In this document: one piece after another, positions 1 through 9,637 of the stretch
Layout of the letters: every line of letters starts with the position of its first letter
Position numbering within the stretch: the stretch's first letter is position 1
Assembly (NCBI GenBank): GCA_025964255.1
Contig: JAOPZF010000110.1
Span: forward strand, 1-40,650
Reading direction: 5' to 3'
DNA: 40,650 nt
Origin: Solirubrobacterales bacterium
Lineage (GTDB): Bacteria; Actinomycetota; Thermoleophilia; Solirubrobacterales; 70-9
Notes under the pieces: model-generated
Database searches by the model: none
Told to the model about the DNA's origin: nothing
The model's input: the letters and a program-made list of their open reading frames with translations, nothing else
Program-made: the position numbers and the translations under genes

Positions 1-2
1 AC

Positions 3-806
<804 letters not shown>

Positions 807-830
807 TCCTTCCGGATCGCCCGTTCCGGG

Positions 831-851
831 TTGGCCGGACGAACCGGCCGA
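831..851 (+). terminator. Candidate terminator hairpin after ald
   Basis: GGCCGG and CCGGCC pair around an ACGAA loop, with two further outer pairs (one G-T wobble). It lies 25 bases after the ald stop. No clear T-run follows, only ATTGG, so intrinsic termination is plausible but weak. Confidence 0.4.
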
Positions 852-1014
852 ATTGGACCCGGTCTCAGAAGTTGCCGTTTCGATGCCGATACAGATCGGA
901 CACAGGGAGTGGACCTTTTCGATCCGGGCACCGCGGCCATGAGATCGACCCCGGGCAGTCACGGAAGTTTCATCGGCCGCTCCCCATATGGAAGGACATC
1001 AAATTTCGGGACCA

Positions 1015-2952
1015 ATGATGCTGACGCGGCACTCGCGGTTCTTGCCGGGGTGGGGGCGCTTTGCCGCCCTGATGTGTGCCTTCGGATTTGCGTCTCTCGC
1101 CTTTGGCTCAGGGGTCGCTTCGGCAGCCCCCGCGTCGCGCTACGTCGCTGCCCTGACTGGTGCGGACGCCTCCAACAACTGCCTGGAACCCGGCCACCCA
1201 TGCGCGACGATCCAGCACGCGATCGCTGAAGCGAGCGCCGGCGACACCGTCCAGGTCGCTCCCGGGACGTACCCCGAAAACCTGACGATTTCCAAGTCCT
1301 TGACCCTGATCGGCCCGAACGCGGGGATCGATCCGAACCAGGGCCCGCGTGGACCCGAGGCCACCATCGACGGCGGCAACACCGGCGTCGCGGCAGTCAC
1401 GCCGCAGGCCGGAGGTGTCACCGTCGAGGGCTTCACGGTGTCGACGAGCACCCCCGGCGTGGGCGCACCGATCCGCACCGTCGGCGACGACATCGATCGC
1501 CTGACGATCGCCGACGACATCATCGAAGGCGGCGAAGGCGCGATCACGCTCCAGGCCGGCGGCGAAGGGATCGCGATCGAACACAACTCGATCGCCGGCA
1601 TCGGCTACGACATCTACCTCGGCGACGCCGCTTACGCGGACCTGACGATCGCCGGAAATGTCATCGCCGACCCGGTCACCTACTACGGCATCTTCAACAG
1701 CGGGGCCGGGACGATCGCAGGTCTCCAGATGAGCGGCAACGCGATCGAAGCGGCAAGCGACATCGGCGCCGACACTTCGGCAGCTGCCGTCACCGGCAAC
1801 ACGATCGACACCGAATCGCCGGGGGAAGCGGGACTGCAGATCGACCTCCACGAATCCACGGTCTCCGGGAACTCCTTCGAGGGCAACGGGACGACGGGGT
1901 GCCTGCAGCTCTTCGGCAGCCAGTACGGATTGGTGCCCTCGACTGAAGTTAGCGTCACCGAAAACAGCTTTGAGGGCTGCAACCCCTACGCGATCCAGCT
2001 CAGCCCCGAAGTCGAAGCGATCGAAATCAGCGGCAACACGATCTCCGACTCTTACGACGGCATCGACACCCGTGCGCTCAGCAACTGGAACGTCGACGGT
2101 CTCGGCATCGAGATCGCCGGCAACAGCATCACCGGCAGTACCCACATGGGGGTCGACAACACGGTCGAAGGAACGCTCGACGCGAGCGACAACTGGTGGG
2201 GTTGCAACGGCGGCCCTGGAGTGAGCGGTTGCGACACGGTCGGGACCGGCGTCGAAGCTGCCCCCTACGTGGTGTTGACCGGCAGCGCGTCGGCCTCGGA
2301 ACTCGGGTTCGGCGCGAGCGCAGTGGTCATCGCGGCGGCCGATACCGACAGCAACGGGGCCGTCGTCGGAGGCGTTCCCGGGATCGTCACCTTCGGCTCC
2401 CAGCTCGGCACGTTCTCCACTCCGGCGGCGACCCTCGCCAGCGGCGTCGGCTCGACCTTCACGGCGGGCTTCGAAGCAGGCTCGGCCGGGATCACCGTGG
2501 GACTCGACGGCGAGCAGGTACCTGTCCCCTTGACGATCGCCGGCCCGCCGCCCGTTATCTCGACTCCGACGCCGACCCCGGCAACCTCGACGCCGGCCCC
2601 TGCGCCTGCCCCGAGCGAACCGGCGGTCGAATCATCGAGCAAGCCGGTGAGCGTGCAGGGTGGCCAGCCGACGCTGGGAACGATCAGCTGCGGTGAATCT
2701 GCTTGTCAGATCGGCTCGAAGGCGGCCACCGCGAAACTCGGCGGCCAGAAGTTCAACCTCAAAGTGCTCGTGCCGGCGACGATGTCCGCCGGCGGCTCGG
2801 CGAAGGTCAAGGTCGTGCTGCCGAGGTCAGTGAGGAAGGCGCTCGCGAAGGCCGGCACCGGAACGGTCACGGTCACCATCGCCGTCATCGATGCCAACGG
2901 CGTGGAAATTACCCAGACGATCAGGGTCAAGATCAAGCAGCAGAAAAAGTGA
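1015..2952 (+). CDS. Exported right-handed beta-helix (pectin-lyase-like) protein
   Basis: A secreted protein of about 645 residues. The N-terminus has an Arg-containing n-region, a hydrophobic stretch (FAALMCAFGFASLAFG) and an Ala-X-Ala site (VASAAPAS), a good Sec signal peptide. Next comes the typical start of a DUF1565-like beta-helix (CATIQHAIAEASAGDTVQVAPGTYPENLTISKS), then many short repeats with the N-x-I or GNxI rung pattern (GNAIEAA, GNTIDTE, ENSFEGC, GNTISDS, GNSITGS) to about residue 400. A Thr/Pro/Ala-rich linker (about residues 510-540) leads to a small C-terminal beta domain rich in Val and Lys. Such helices bind or cleave polysaccharides, but no catalytic residues can be assigned here. 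Start choice is uncertain: ATG 988, 1015 and 1018 are in frame, and 1015/1018 put the charged residues directly before the signal peptide. Confidence 0.8.
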   Translation: MMLTRHSRFLPGWGRFAALMCAFGFASLAFGSGVASAAPASRYVAALTGADASNNCLEPGHPCATIQHAIAEASAGDTVQVAPGTYPENLTISKSLTLIGPNAGIDPNQGPRGPEATIDGGNTGVAAVTPQAGGVTVEGFTVSTSTPGVGAPIRTVGDDIDRLTIADDIIEGGEGAITLQAGGEGIAIEHNSIAGIGYDIYLGDAAYADLTIAGNVIADPVTYYGIFNSGAGTIAGLQMSGNAIEAASDIGADTSAAAVTGNTIDTESPGEAGLQIDLHESTVSGNSFEGNGTTGCLQLFGSQYGLVPSTEVSVTENSFEGCNPYAIQLSPEVEAIEISGNTISDSYDGIDTRALSNWNVDGLGIEIAGNSITGSTHMGVDNTVEGTLDASDNWWGCNGGPGVSGCDTVGTGVEAAPYVVLTGSASASELGFGASAVVIAAADTDSNGAVVGGVPGIVTFGSQLGTFSTPAATLASGVGSTFTAGFEAGSAGITVGLDGEQVPVPLTIAGPPPVISTPTPTPATSTPAPAPAPSEPAVESSSKPVSVQGGQPTLGTISCGESACQIGSKAATAKLGGQKFNLKVLVPATMSAGGSAKVKVVLPRSVRKALAKAGTGTVTVTIAVIDANGVEITQTIRVKIKQQKK

Positions 2953-2957
2953 TCGCG

Positions 2958-3764
2958 CTAGCCGGCGGCTTCGGCGCGCCGTAGGCCGCCGCGGGACCAG
3001 AGGGCGAAGACGATCGGGAGGGCGATCCCGAGCACGAAGGCGAGCGCGATCACGGTCGGGTCGCCGGAGATGAAGCCGCGGGCGGCCTCGAGCAGCGCGG
3101 TCACCGGGTTGACCGAGGCGACCGCGTGGATCCAGCCGCTGAGCAGGGAGAGCGGCACGTAGACCGGGGCGAGGAAGAGGATCAGGAAGACCGGCAGCTG
3201 CATCAGCGGGCCGGCCTGGATCGAGCGGATTCGCAGCGCCACTCCCGACGCCCAGAGGGTCGCGGTGATGTTGAGCAGGATCGCCAGCGTGAACATGCCG
3301 ATCAGGTCGACCCCGGAGCCGTCGATGTTCATGCCGCCGACGAGGGCGACCGCAGTGAGGACGGCCCAGGTGACAAAGGCGCGGCCCAGCGCGGCGAGCC
3401 CGTAGCCGGCGATGATCCCGCGGCGGTCGGTGGCGGCGAGCAGGTAGCGGCGGCCGAAGCCGGTCTCGAAATCGCGGGCGATCCCGAAGCCGGTGAAGAC
3501 GCCGCCGAAGGCCGCCGACTGCAGCAGCACGAAGCAGTACTGGAAGGCCGTGTAGCCGGTCGGGAAGTCGAAGCCGGGCACGTTGCCGACGGCCGAGAGC
3601 CCGCCGGCGAAGGAGGCGAAGAAGAAGAGCGGGAAGATCAGCGCCGGGATCAGCAGTGCTTTGTTCGTGAGGAAGTTGTGCATGCTGCGCCAGGCCACAG
3701 CGCGGGCGACGGTGCGGAAGCCCGCCGTGGGGCGATGCTCGGTGGTAGGAGGGGCGGGGCTCAC
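2958..3764 (-). CDS. ABC-2 type transporter permease (second permease of the exporter)
   Basis: A membrane permease of 268 residues in the DrrB/ABC-2 family, with about six hydrophobic segments and the C-terminal family block NPVTALLEAARGFISG. The frame stays open further upstream, but a GTG at 3764 overlaps the stop of the preceding permease as GTGA, giving a natural start (VSPAPPTTEHRP) and translational coupling. A longer reading would place about 60 Arg/Pro-rich residues from the shadow of the neighbouring gene in front. It pairs with the permease at 3761-4540 and the ATPase at 4537-5565 to make a heteromeric exporter. Confidence 0.88.
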   Translation of the reverse strand: MSPAPPTTEHRPTAGFRTVARAVAWRSMHNFLTNKALLIPALIFPLFFFASFAGGLSAVGNVPGFDFPTGYTAFQYCFVLLQSAAFGGVFTGFGIARDFETGFGRRYLLAATDRRGIIAGYGLAALGRAFVTWAVLTAVALVGGMNIDGSGVDLIGMFTLAILLNITATLWASGVALRIRSIQAGPLMQLPVFLILFLAPVYVPLSLLSGWIHAVASVNPVTALLEAARGFISGDPTVIALAFVLGIALPIVFALWSRGGLRRAEAAG

Positions 3765-4540
3765 GTGCGCACCAGCCGCGTCTTCAGGGCGCTCGATGCG
3801 CCGAGCATCCCCAGCGCGAACAGGGCGAACGCGATGCCGAAGCCGAGCGCGATCTTGCCCGGCTCCCAGCCTTCGATCAGCAGTGAGCGGAACGCCTGCA
3901 GCAGGTAGGAGACCGGGTTGAGCGTGGCGACGGTGTGGAACCACTGGGTCTGGATCAGGTTCAGCGGCAGCGACATCGAGGAGAGGAAGAGGAAGACGAA
4001 GAAGACCGGGAAGAGGCCCTGGACCGCTTCGCCCGACCCGGTCCGCAGCGCGGCGAAGAGGCCGATCGTGCCGAAGGCGACGGTGACGCAGACCGAAAGG
4101 GCGATGATCACGAAGAAGCCGCCGACCCCGGCGGTCAGTTCGGCGCCGAAGGCGAGGCCGACGATCAGGTAGGCGAGCGCCTGCATCAGTCCCAGCATCA
4201 GTGAGCCGGCGAGCAGGCCGCTGAGCAGCGCCGCGCCGCGCAGCGGGGTCAGCGCCATGCGGTTGAGGAAGCCGGTCTCGATGTCACGGGCGAGGTCGGT
4301 GCCGGAGTTGATCACCGAGAACAGCGCGCCCTGCATGAAGGTGATCGCGAGGGCGAAGGTCAGGTACGAATTGGTCGGGAAGCCGGGCAGGTTGACGACG
4401 CTTTTCAGCCCGCCCGAGTTCACCGCCAGCAGGAACATCGGGAAGATCAGCGAGGGGACGATCTGCGCCGGCTGGCGCAGGGTCCGGATGACCGAGCGGC
4501 GGGCGAGCTGCCCGACCTGGGTGGGGAGGGCGCTGTTCAC
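3761..4540 (-). CDS. ABC-2 type transporter permease (first permease of the exporter)
   Basis: A 259-residue inner-membrane permease of the DrrB/ABC-2 family. A cytoplasmic N-terminal helix (QLARRSVIRTLRQP) is followed by about six membrane segments. The motif DIETGFLNRMALTPLRG between segments two and three and the block LNPVSYLLQAFRSLL near the C-terminus are family hallmarks. The GTG start overlaps the ATPase stop in a GTGA junction, so the two are translationally coupled. Together with the ATPase and second permease it probably exports a hydrophobic compound; the substrate cannot be read from the sequence. Confidence 0.9.
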   Translation of the reverse strand: MNSALPTQVGQLARRSVIRTLRQPAQIVPSLIFPMFLLAVNSGGLKSVVNLPGFPTNSYLTFALAITFMQGALFSVINSGTDLARDIETGFLNRMALTPLRGAALLSGLLAGSLMLGLMQALAYLIVGLAFGAELTAGVGGFFVIIALSVCVTVAFGTIGLFAALRTGSGEAVQGLFPVFFVFLFLSSMSLPLNLIQTQWFHTVATLNPVSYLLQAFRSLLIEGWEPGKIALGFGIAFALFALGMLGASSALKTRLVRT

Positions 4541-5565
4541 GCCGCCTCGGCCGCTTCGGCGCGGGCGTCGTGGGCCTCCTCGGTGACCTCTTCGGCGCCC
4601 TCGAGGCTGTGGCCGGTCTTGGCGAGGAAGACGTCGTCGAGCGAGGGCGCGTGCAGCTGCAGCGTCTCGATCGTGATCCCCTCGGCGTCGAGCGCCCGCA
4701 CCACCTCGGCCAGCTCCGTGTCACCGCCGGCGAGCAGGACCGCGGCGCCTTTGGTGCCGGCGTCGCCGGGCTCGCCGAAGCGGGCGAGGACCGCCGCGGT
4801 GCGCTTGCGCTCGCCCGGGTCGCAGGGGACGACTTCGACCGTCGGCCGGCCGATCTCCGCCTTCAGCTCGGTCGGCGTGCCCTCGGCGACGATGTTGCCG
4901 TGGTCGATGATCCCGACCCGGTTGGCGAGCGCGTCGGCCTCCTCGAGGTACTGGGTGGTGAGGAAGACGGTGACGCCGTCCTCGCGCGCCAGCCGCGCGA
5001 CCTCCTCCCAGAGCGCGGTGCGGCTCTGGATGTCGAGGCCGGTGGTCGGCTCGTCGAGGAAGAGGATCCGCGGCTGATGGGCGAGGGCCAGCGCCAGGTC
5101 GAGCCGCCGTTTCATCCCGCCCGAGTAGCCGCCGACTTTGCGGTCCGCGGCTTTGGTGAGCCCGACGCGCTCGAGCAGTTCGTGGCCGCGCTCTTCGCGT
5201 TCGGCCTTGCCGAGACCGTGCAGCGCCGTCTGCAGCCGCATGTGCTCGTTGCCGGTGAGGAGCGGGTCGAGCGCCGCCTCCTGCAGGGCGGCGCCGATCG
5301 CCGAGCGGACCTTCGGCCCTTCTTTGACGATGTCGAAGCCGGCGACCTTGGCGGTCCCGGCGGTGGGCGGGAGGAGCGTCGTCAGCATCAGCACCGTCGT
5401 CGACTTGCCCGCGCCGTTGGGCCCGAGGAAGCCGTAAATTTCGCCCGGCTCGACCCGCAGGTTGATCCCGTCTACGGCCCGCGGCCCTTTTTTGAACTCG
5501 CGCACGAGGTCGACGGCTTCGATGCCGGCGCTCCCTGCTGTCTCCACTGAGCTAACTGCGGCCAT
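4537..5565 (-). CDS. DrrA-type ABC exporter ATP-binding protein
   Basis: A 342-residue ABC ATPase of the daunorubicin-resistance (DrrA) group. Walker A GPNGAGKST is at residues 48-56, the ABC signature YSGGM at 147-151 and Walker B ILFLDEP at 167-173. The C-terminal extension of roughly 110 residues ends in LHAPSLDDVFLAKTGHSLE, which is the conserved DrrA C-terminal motif. It has a good ribosome binding site (GGAGGG, 3 bases before the ATG). It is the first gene of a three-gene operon and is transcribed divergently from a MarR regulator 65 bases away, which suggests ligand-responsive control of this efflux pump. Confidence 0.93.
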   Translation of the reverse strand: MAAVSSVETAGSAGIEAVDLVREFKKGPRAVDGINLRVEPGEIYGFLGPNGAGKSTTVLMLTTLLPPTAGTAKVAGFDIVKEGPKVRSAIGAALQEAALDPLLTGNEHMRLQTALHGLGKAEREERGHELLERVGLTKAADRKVGGYSGGMKRRLDLALALAHQPRILFLDEPTTGLDIQSRTALWEEVARLAREDGVTVFLTTQYLEEADALANRVGIIDHGNIVAEGTPTELKAEIGRPTVEVVPCDPGERKRTAAVLARFGEPGDAGTKGAAVLLAGGDTELAEVVRALDAEGITIETLQLHAPSLDDVFLAKTGHSLEGAEEVTEEAHDARAEAAEAA

Positions 5566-5594
5566 CGTCCCTCCGGTGCTTGCTTCGCTCGAAA

Positions 5595-5623
5595 GTTGAG
5601 ATCCTCAACATTTGGGCTACCCT
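5595..5623 (+). promoter_or_regulatory. MarR promoter with overlapping palindromic operator
   Basis: A perfect inverted repeat GTTGAG-ATC-CTCAAC lies at 5595-5609. Its left arm contains a -35-like TTGAGA (5596-5601); 16 bases on is a -10-like TACCCT (5618-5623), then 7 bases to the GTG start at 5631. The palindrome therefore covers the -35 region of the regulator and lies in the shared 65-base region with the divergent ABC exporter. Autorepression and control of the exporter by the MarR protein is the likely reading; binding is inferred. Confidence 0.6.
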
Positions 5624-5630
5624 AGCTTCC

Positions 5631-6080
5631 GTGGCCCCCAACGTCAAACCGACTTCGGCCCCCGGCGACTCCCTCGCCGCCGAGGCCTGGGGCCTCCTCA
5701 TCCCCCTCGTCTACCCGCCCCGCTTCATCGAGATCGCCCACAAGGTGGGAGTGACCCCCTCGATCCTCGGCGCCCTCCGCTTCCTCGACCAGCCCCAGCC
5801 GATGGGCCGTATGGCCGAGCTCCTCCACTGCGACCCCTCCAACGTCACCGGCATCGTCGACACCCTCGAAGAGCGCAACCTCGCCAAGCGCAAACCTTCC
5901 GCAGCCGACCGCCGCGTCAAGGTGGTCGAACTCACCGCCGCCGGCAAGAAGCTGCGTGCGCGGGCGAGCGAGGAGATGTACAAGCCCCCGGCCTGGATCG
6001 AGGGCCTCTCAGCGGCGGACCAGCGCAAGCTGCGCGATGTCCTTCAGCGGGCTGGCGCCCCGGGCCCTGTTGAAAAGTAG
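5631..6080 (+). CDS. MarR family transcriptional regulator
   Basis: A winged-helix repressor of 149 residues, normal for MarR. The helix-turn-helix runs through about residues 54-82 (PMGRMAELLHCDPSNVTGIV), followed by the beta-wing with the conserved DRR (93-95) and LTAAGKKL. An upstream in-frame TTG would add 17 residues encoded by the operator region; GTG 5631 is preferred because it sits 7 bases after a TACCCT -10 box with no Shine-Dalgarno, the leaderless arrangement seen repeatedly in this window. It is divergent from a DrrAB-type exporter, its probable target. The ligand is unknown. Confidence 0.88.
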   Translation: MAPNVKPTSAPGDSLAAEAWGLLIPLVYPPRFIEIAHKVGVTPSILGALRFLDQPQPMGRMAELLHCDPSNVTGIVDTLEERNLAKRKPSAADRRVKVVELTAAGKKLRARASEEMYKPPAWIEGLSAADQRKLRDVLQRAGAPGPVEK

Positions 6081-6262
6081 ATCAGGGGCTGCCCGCCCGC
6101 CATTCGCGGACCGCGGCGCAGATTGGGATTGTGCCTCCCGCTATTCGCAGGGGACCACGAGCGCGGACCCTCTTTCTCGGGAGGGCTTTGTACGCCGGAT
6201 TCCTAGCCTGGCCCCGCCGTCGCCTCAGATCAAGTGTTCGCGAGTACGGCTGACTGATCTTC

Positions 6263-6268
6263 TAGGGT
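6263..6268 (+). promoter_or_regulatory. -10 box of the defence-like operon (TAGGGT)
   Basis: TAGGGT stands 9 bases before the methylase ATG, and no Shine-Dalgarno is present, so the operon's first message is probably leaderless. No convincing -35 is visible. The rest of 6081-6262 holds no gene, tRNA or repeat that I can support. Confidence 0.45.
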
Positions 6269-6277
6269 TAGCCGCTT

Positions 6278-8236
6278 ATGGCCCAAGCGCCGCATAGCAT
6301 TCTCCAGAGGATCGATTGGCCTGCGCTCGACCTTGATGTCGCCCGCCAGCAGCGAAATCGCGAGGTTTACGCACCGGCGGTCTCACTCTTCCGTTGGTGG
6401 GCGCGACGTCCCCATGCGCTGATCGGCGAGATTCTCGATGCGGCTGGCGATGCAGACTTACGGGTCTCGGACCCTTTCAGCGGAGGCGGCACGGTCGCCC
6501 TGGAGGCTGTACAGCGCGGTTTGGACATATACGCACAGGACCTCCATCCCTGGGCTGCGACTGGGCTTGCGACCGCTCTTGATCAAGTCGATCCGGAGGC
6601 GCTAGAACAGGGCGGAGAGGCTTGGCTTTCGGGACTCAGCGGACTCCGAAAAGAGCTTTACGGGGCGAACTGCGCGACTCACGGCGATTCGGAGACCTTG
6701 ACTACCTTTTGGGTCCGCAGGGCTCAGTGCCCAGGTTGTGACGGGCACGCGTATCTGTACCCCTATTCGATGGTCACTCGTGCAAGCCGAGCAAAGGGGG
6801 AGACCGACGCGTATTTTGGCTGCGGGGGTTGCGGAGCAATCACCCGATCCGCTATGACCGTGGTCGACCGGCGCTGCTCAAACTGTGGCCATGATCTGCG
6901 AGATCCCGACAAGGCCTGTGTGGCGGGCGGCCGCTTCCATTGTTGTGCGCCCGGCTGTGGTGAAACCTTCCAAGCCTTCGCTGCCAAGTTCACCTGGCAG
7001 CCAGTCCTTGTGCAGCGGCTTTGTGGAGGATTGGCCCATTTCGATCGCCTTAATGACGGCGATCGGGATGCGGCGGTTAAGAATCGTCCTGTGCTTCCGG
7101 CACCACTGGTAGCGAACATTCCGAGCGGGATAGAGACCCGCCGACTGCGGAATGGCGGAATTATCAAGTGGGCGGATCTCTATCCCGCACGCCAGCTCGA
7201 CACCATGCTCACAGCGGCCGCGGCGATCGACGAGATGCAGATCGACCCCGCTGTCGCGAACCGCCTGCGGTTGATTCTGTGCGGGGCCGCAGAGATGGCT
7301 GGATACGCAAGTCGCTGGGACCGCCACTACCCAAAGGCATTCGAGGTGACGGCAAACCACCGATTTAGTCTCACCGGTTTAGCCGCCGAGACGAACCTGC
7401 TCGCTGAGCGTGGTCGCGGAACCTTGGTCCGCCGACTCGGCCATTCGGTCAGAGCGGCACGCTGGGCAAATGAATTCGAAGGACGAAAACCGCTAAGGCT
7501 GAACAGCCGCCGCGGTGACCGACTCAAGCAAGATGAACTCGGGCAACCCACCGTCGTCCAAGGTTCGAGCACCTCTCAGCTCCTTCCCGACAACTCGGTC
7601 GACCTTGTCCTCACTGACCCGCCCTACTTCGACGACATCCAATACGCCGAGCTGGGCGCGTTGTTTTTGGTGTGGGCGCAGGCGACCTCGTTGGTCAGTA
7701 AGAGCATCCGGCTCGACCTACGGTCGGAGGTGGTCCCAAACTCGACGAGGGGGACCGACGCTGCCCGGTACTGCGAACTCTTGACGTCGGTGCTCCGTGA
7801 GACTGCACGAACGCTAAAAACCAACGGACGGGTAATCCTTACCTTCCATAACACTGCGGGACAGGCTTGGTGGGCCTTGGCCCGTGCGCTGGGGCATGCT
7901 GGTTTTTCCGTCTCAGCGCTCGCAGTCGGTCATGCCGAGAACGAGTCGGACCACTCCAAGAGAGGCCGACGGGCGTTCAGTCACGATCTGGTGCTTGAGT
8001 GCCGACGCGGATATAGTGATCCGAAGAAACTGGTTGTTGCGAATAAAGGCACCGGGCCGCAGTCCGAACAGTTGGTCGCCGCTGGGCTTGCGGTGGCGGA
8101 CCTCGCTGCTGAGCTTGCAGGCAAGAAGATCAGCCGAACCCGCAGTTACCGGACTTTTGGCAAGAGCTACCGGCGCCATCTCGGCGAGGGACCTAGCACC
8201 TATATCCGTCTTGGTAAGCCGATCGAAGGGCACTGA
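6278..8236 (+). CDS. DNA methyltransferase with zinc-ribbon insert (DUF1156-like)
   Basis: A 652-residue protein with the two key motifs of amino-group DNA methylases: S-adenosylmethionine-binding DPFSGGGT (65-72) and catalytic DPPY (447-450) in LTDPPYFDDIQYAEL. The DPPY type modifies adenine N6 or cytosine N4. The N-terminal WWARRP (40-45) resembles the DUF1156 group found in phage-defence loci. Between the two motifs is a cysteine-rich insert with four CxxC-like pairs (CPGC from 151, CGGC 182, CSNC 200, CCAPGC 222), most likely two zinc ribbons that could help DNA recognition. It is the first gene of a four-gene operon with 3-base or smaller gaps. The role proposed is to mark self DNA, or to modify DNA as part of an immune complex. 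GC and third-position bias are lower than in flanking genes. Confidence 0.85.
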   Translation: MAQAPHSILQRIDWPALDLDVARQQRNREVYAPAVSLFRWWARRPHALIGEILDAAGDADLRVSDPFSGGGTVALEAVQRGLDIYAQDLHPWAATGLATALDQVDPEALEQGGEAWLSGLSGLRKELYGANCATHGDSETLTTFWVRRAQCPGCDGHAYLYPYSMVTRASRAKGETDAYFGCGGCGAITRSAMTVVDRRCSNCGHDLRDPDKACVAGGRFHCCAPGCGETFQAFAAKFTWQPVLVQRLCGGLAHFDRLNDGDRDAAVKNRPVLPAPLVANIPSGIETRRLRNGGIIKWADLYPARQLDTMLTAAAAIDEMQIDPAVANRLRLILCGAAEMAGYASRWDRHYPKAFEVTANHRFSLTGLAAETNLLAERGRGTLVRRLGHSVRAARWANEFEGRKPLRLNSRRGDRLKQDELGQPTVVQGSSTSQLLPDNSVDLVLTDPPYFDDIQYAELGALFLVWAQATSLVSKSIRLDLRSEVVPNSTRGTDAARYCELLTSVLRETARTLKTNGRVILTFHNTAGQAWWALARALGHAGFSVSALAVGHAENESDHSKRGRRAFSHDLVLECRRGYSDPKKLVVANKGTGPQSEQLVAAGLAVADLAAELAGKKISRTRSYRTFGKSYRRHLGEGPSTYIRLGKPIEGH

Positions 8237-8239
8237 GAG

Positions 8240-9637
8240 ATGGCGATGACTGAGGAAGCCCGGATCGAGTTGATCGGCGAACGGCTTGCTGCCCATGATC
8301 CAACGAAACAGGAATACCTCACCTTGCCGTGGCGCGACGGCAGGGAACGCTTCCCGGTAATTCAGCTAGAGCTTGAGGCGACGGTCCTCAGCCCCTTCAG
8401 TCACCGTATCCGCGCTCAACTCGAGTCCGATCCGAGGGCGGAGATCGTTCGCACCGATCCCTTCTCAGAAGAGGCACAGGACGCAATCGCCGAGATTCTC
8501 CGTGAAACGGGGGAAAACTTCCAAGATCTTAAGCAGAACCTCGCCGACGACGGCCAGTTGCAGTTTGGTGTCGTCACCCGCGCTGGCCTTCTCGTGAACG
8601 CGAATCGCCGTGCCGTCGCCCTTCGGGACATCGGCAGGAGCTATATCGACGTTGCGGTGTTACCGGCCGATACGACGACGGCAGAGATCAACGATCTCGA
8701 GCTGACGCTTCAGATGCAGCGGGATTTCTGGGAGGAATACACCTTCACGAATCGACTCCTCTTCGTTGACGACTTGATCAACGTGCAGAATCGGTCAGGG
8801 GAGGAAGTCGCACGCGCACTCAACCCTGCGATCTCCCGCGATGAGAAATCAGTGCGCCGTGGAGTCGAGAAAGTCGACCAAGACACGCGGGTGTTGGTGA
8901 TGCTGCGTGAGATCCAGGAGCGAGGCGATAACCGCCTACCGCTGACCAGCTTCGATGAGCAGGAGGTCGCCCTCGAGGAGCTTGACACCAAAGTCAACGA
9001 CCTTAGGAAAGAGAATCCGACGGCCGCCAGTGAACTGCTGCAGGTCCGCCTGCTCGGGATCCTCTCCAACGTCCCGTACCGGCGCCTGCGCTATCTCGAC
9101 GGCGAGGTACTTGAGGACTACGTGATTCCGAGCCTAGCCGCAAGCGAGCTCTTCGCCGACGTGGTGCCGGCCCTTGGCTTGATGGAGTCATCGGAGGACG
9201 AGACTCCAGCGGAGCCCGACGGGCTTGACGTACTGGGTGATGCCGACGGTACCGAGGCGGGGTCAGCTGTTCCCGACGACGTCCAGAAAATCAGCGCACT
9301 AGTTGATCTACTCGCCTCAACCTACGAAGACGACCCCGTGGAACTGCCAACGGAGGAAGGCCCGCGCCGGCTAGAACGAGAAGAGGTCTGCAAAGGTCTT
9401 CGAAGTGTTCTGACCGAGGCCGCCGCCGAAATCGAGATCGATCGCCGCCGTGACAGTCGTCTCCTTCGTCCCGCAAACCTTGTCGAAGACGCAGATCGCA
9501 AGCTGCGAGCGGCAACCGACGCTTATGCGGGCGTGAAGGATGACGGCGAGTTCGACTCCGCGACCTTGCGAGACGCACTTGATCGTGTTGGCGTGCGTGT
9601 GGAATCGCTGCAGGCCGAACTCGACGCAACCGCTTAG
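8240..9637 (+). CDS. ParB/Srx-like domain protein of the defence-like operon
   Basis: A 465-residue protein. Residues about 95-160 carry the ParB/sulfiredoxin-like pattern: DDGQ (103-106), then GLLVNANRRAVALRDIG with the double Arg at 123-124, then IDVAVLP. In ParB relatives this fold binds or hydrolyses nucleotides, and the DGQ plus Arg arrangement recalls DndB/DGQHR-type proteins. The rest is helical and charged. Residues about 308-345 form an acidic linker (SSEDETPAEPDGLD) and the C-terminus is probably helical. It starts 3 bases after the methylase stop, and the helicase starts immediately after its own stop, so the three are surely co-expressed. It could regulate the operon, couple methylase to helicase, or be a nuclease. 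The domain call is moderately sure; the function is not known. Confidence 0.68.
   Translation: MAMTEEARIELIGERLAAHDPTKQEYLTLPWRDGRERFPVIQLELEATVLSPFSHRIRAQLESDPRAEIVRTDPFSEEAQDAIAEILRETGENFQDLKQNLADDGQLQFGVVTRAGLLVNANRRAVALRDIGRSYIDVAVLPADTTTAEINDLELTLQMQRDFWEEYTFTNRLLFVDDLINVQNRSGEEVARALNPAISRDEKSVRRGVEKVDQDTRVLVMLREIQERGDNRLPLTSFDEQEVALEELDTKVNDLRKENPTAASELLQVRLLGILSNVPYRRLRYLDGEVLEDYVIPSLAASELFADVVPALGLMESSEDETPAEPDGLDVLGDADGTEAGSAVPDDVQKISALVDLLASTYEDDPVELPTEEGPRRLEREEVCKGLRSVLTEAAAEIEIDRRRDSRLLRPANLVEDADRKLRAATDAYAGVKDDGEFDSATLRDALDRVGVRVESLQAELDATA

Noticed and set aside
988-1014. Upstream ATG start of the beta-helix gene
   Set aside because: It would add MEGHQISGP before the charged n-region of the signal peptide with no better ribosome binding site.
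1108-2145. 345-codon minus-strand frame under the beta-helix gene
   Set aside because: Repetitive Asp/Val/Arg-rich text caused by the shadow of a GC-rich repeat protein; the plus strand has signal peptide and family match.
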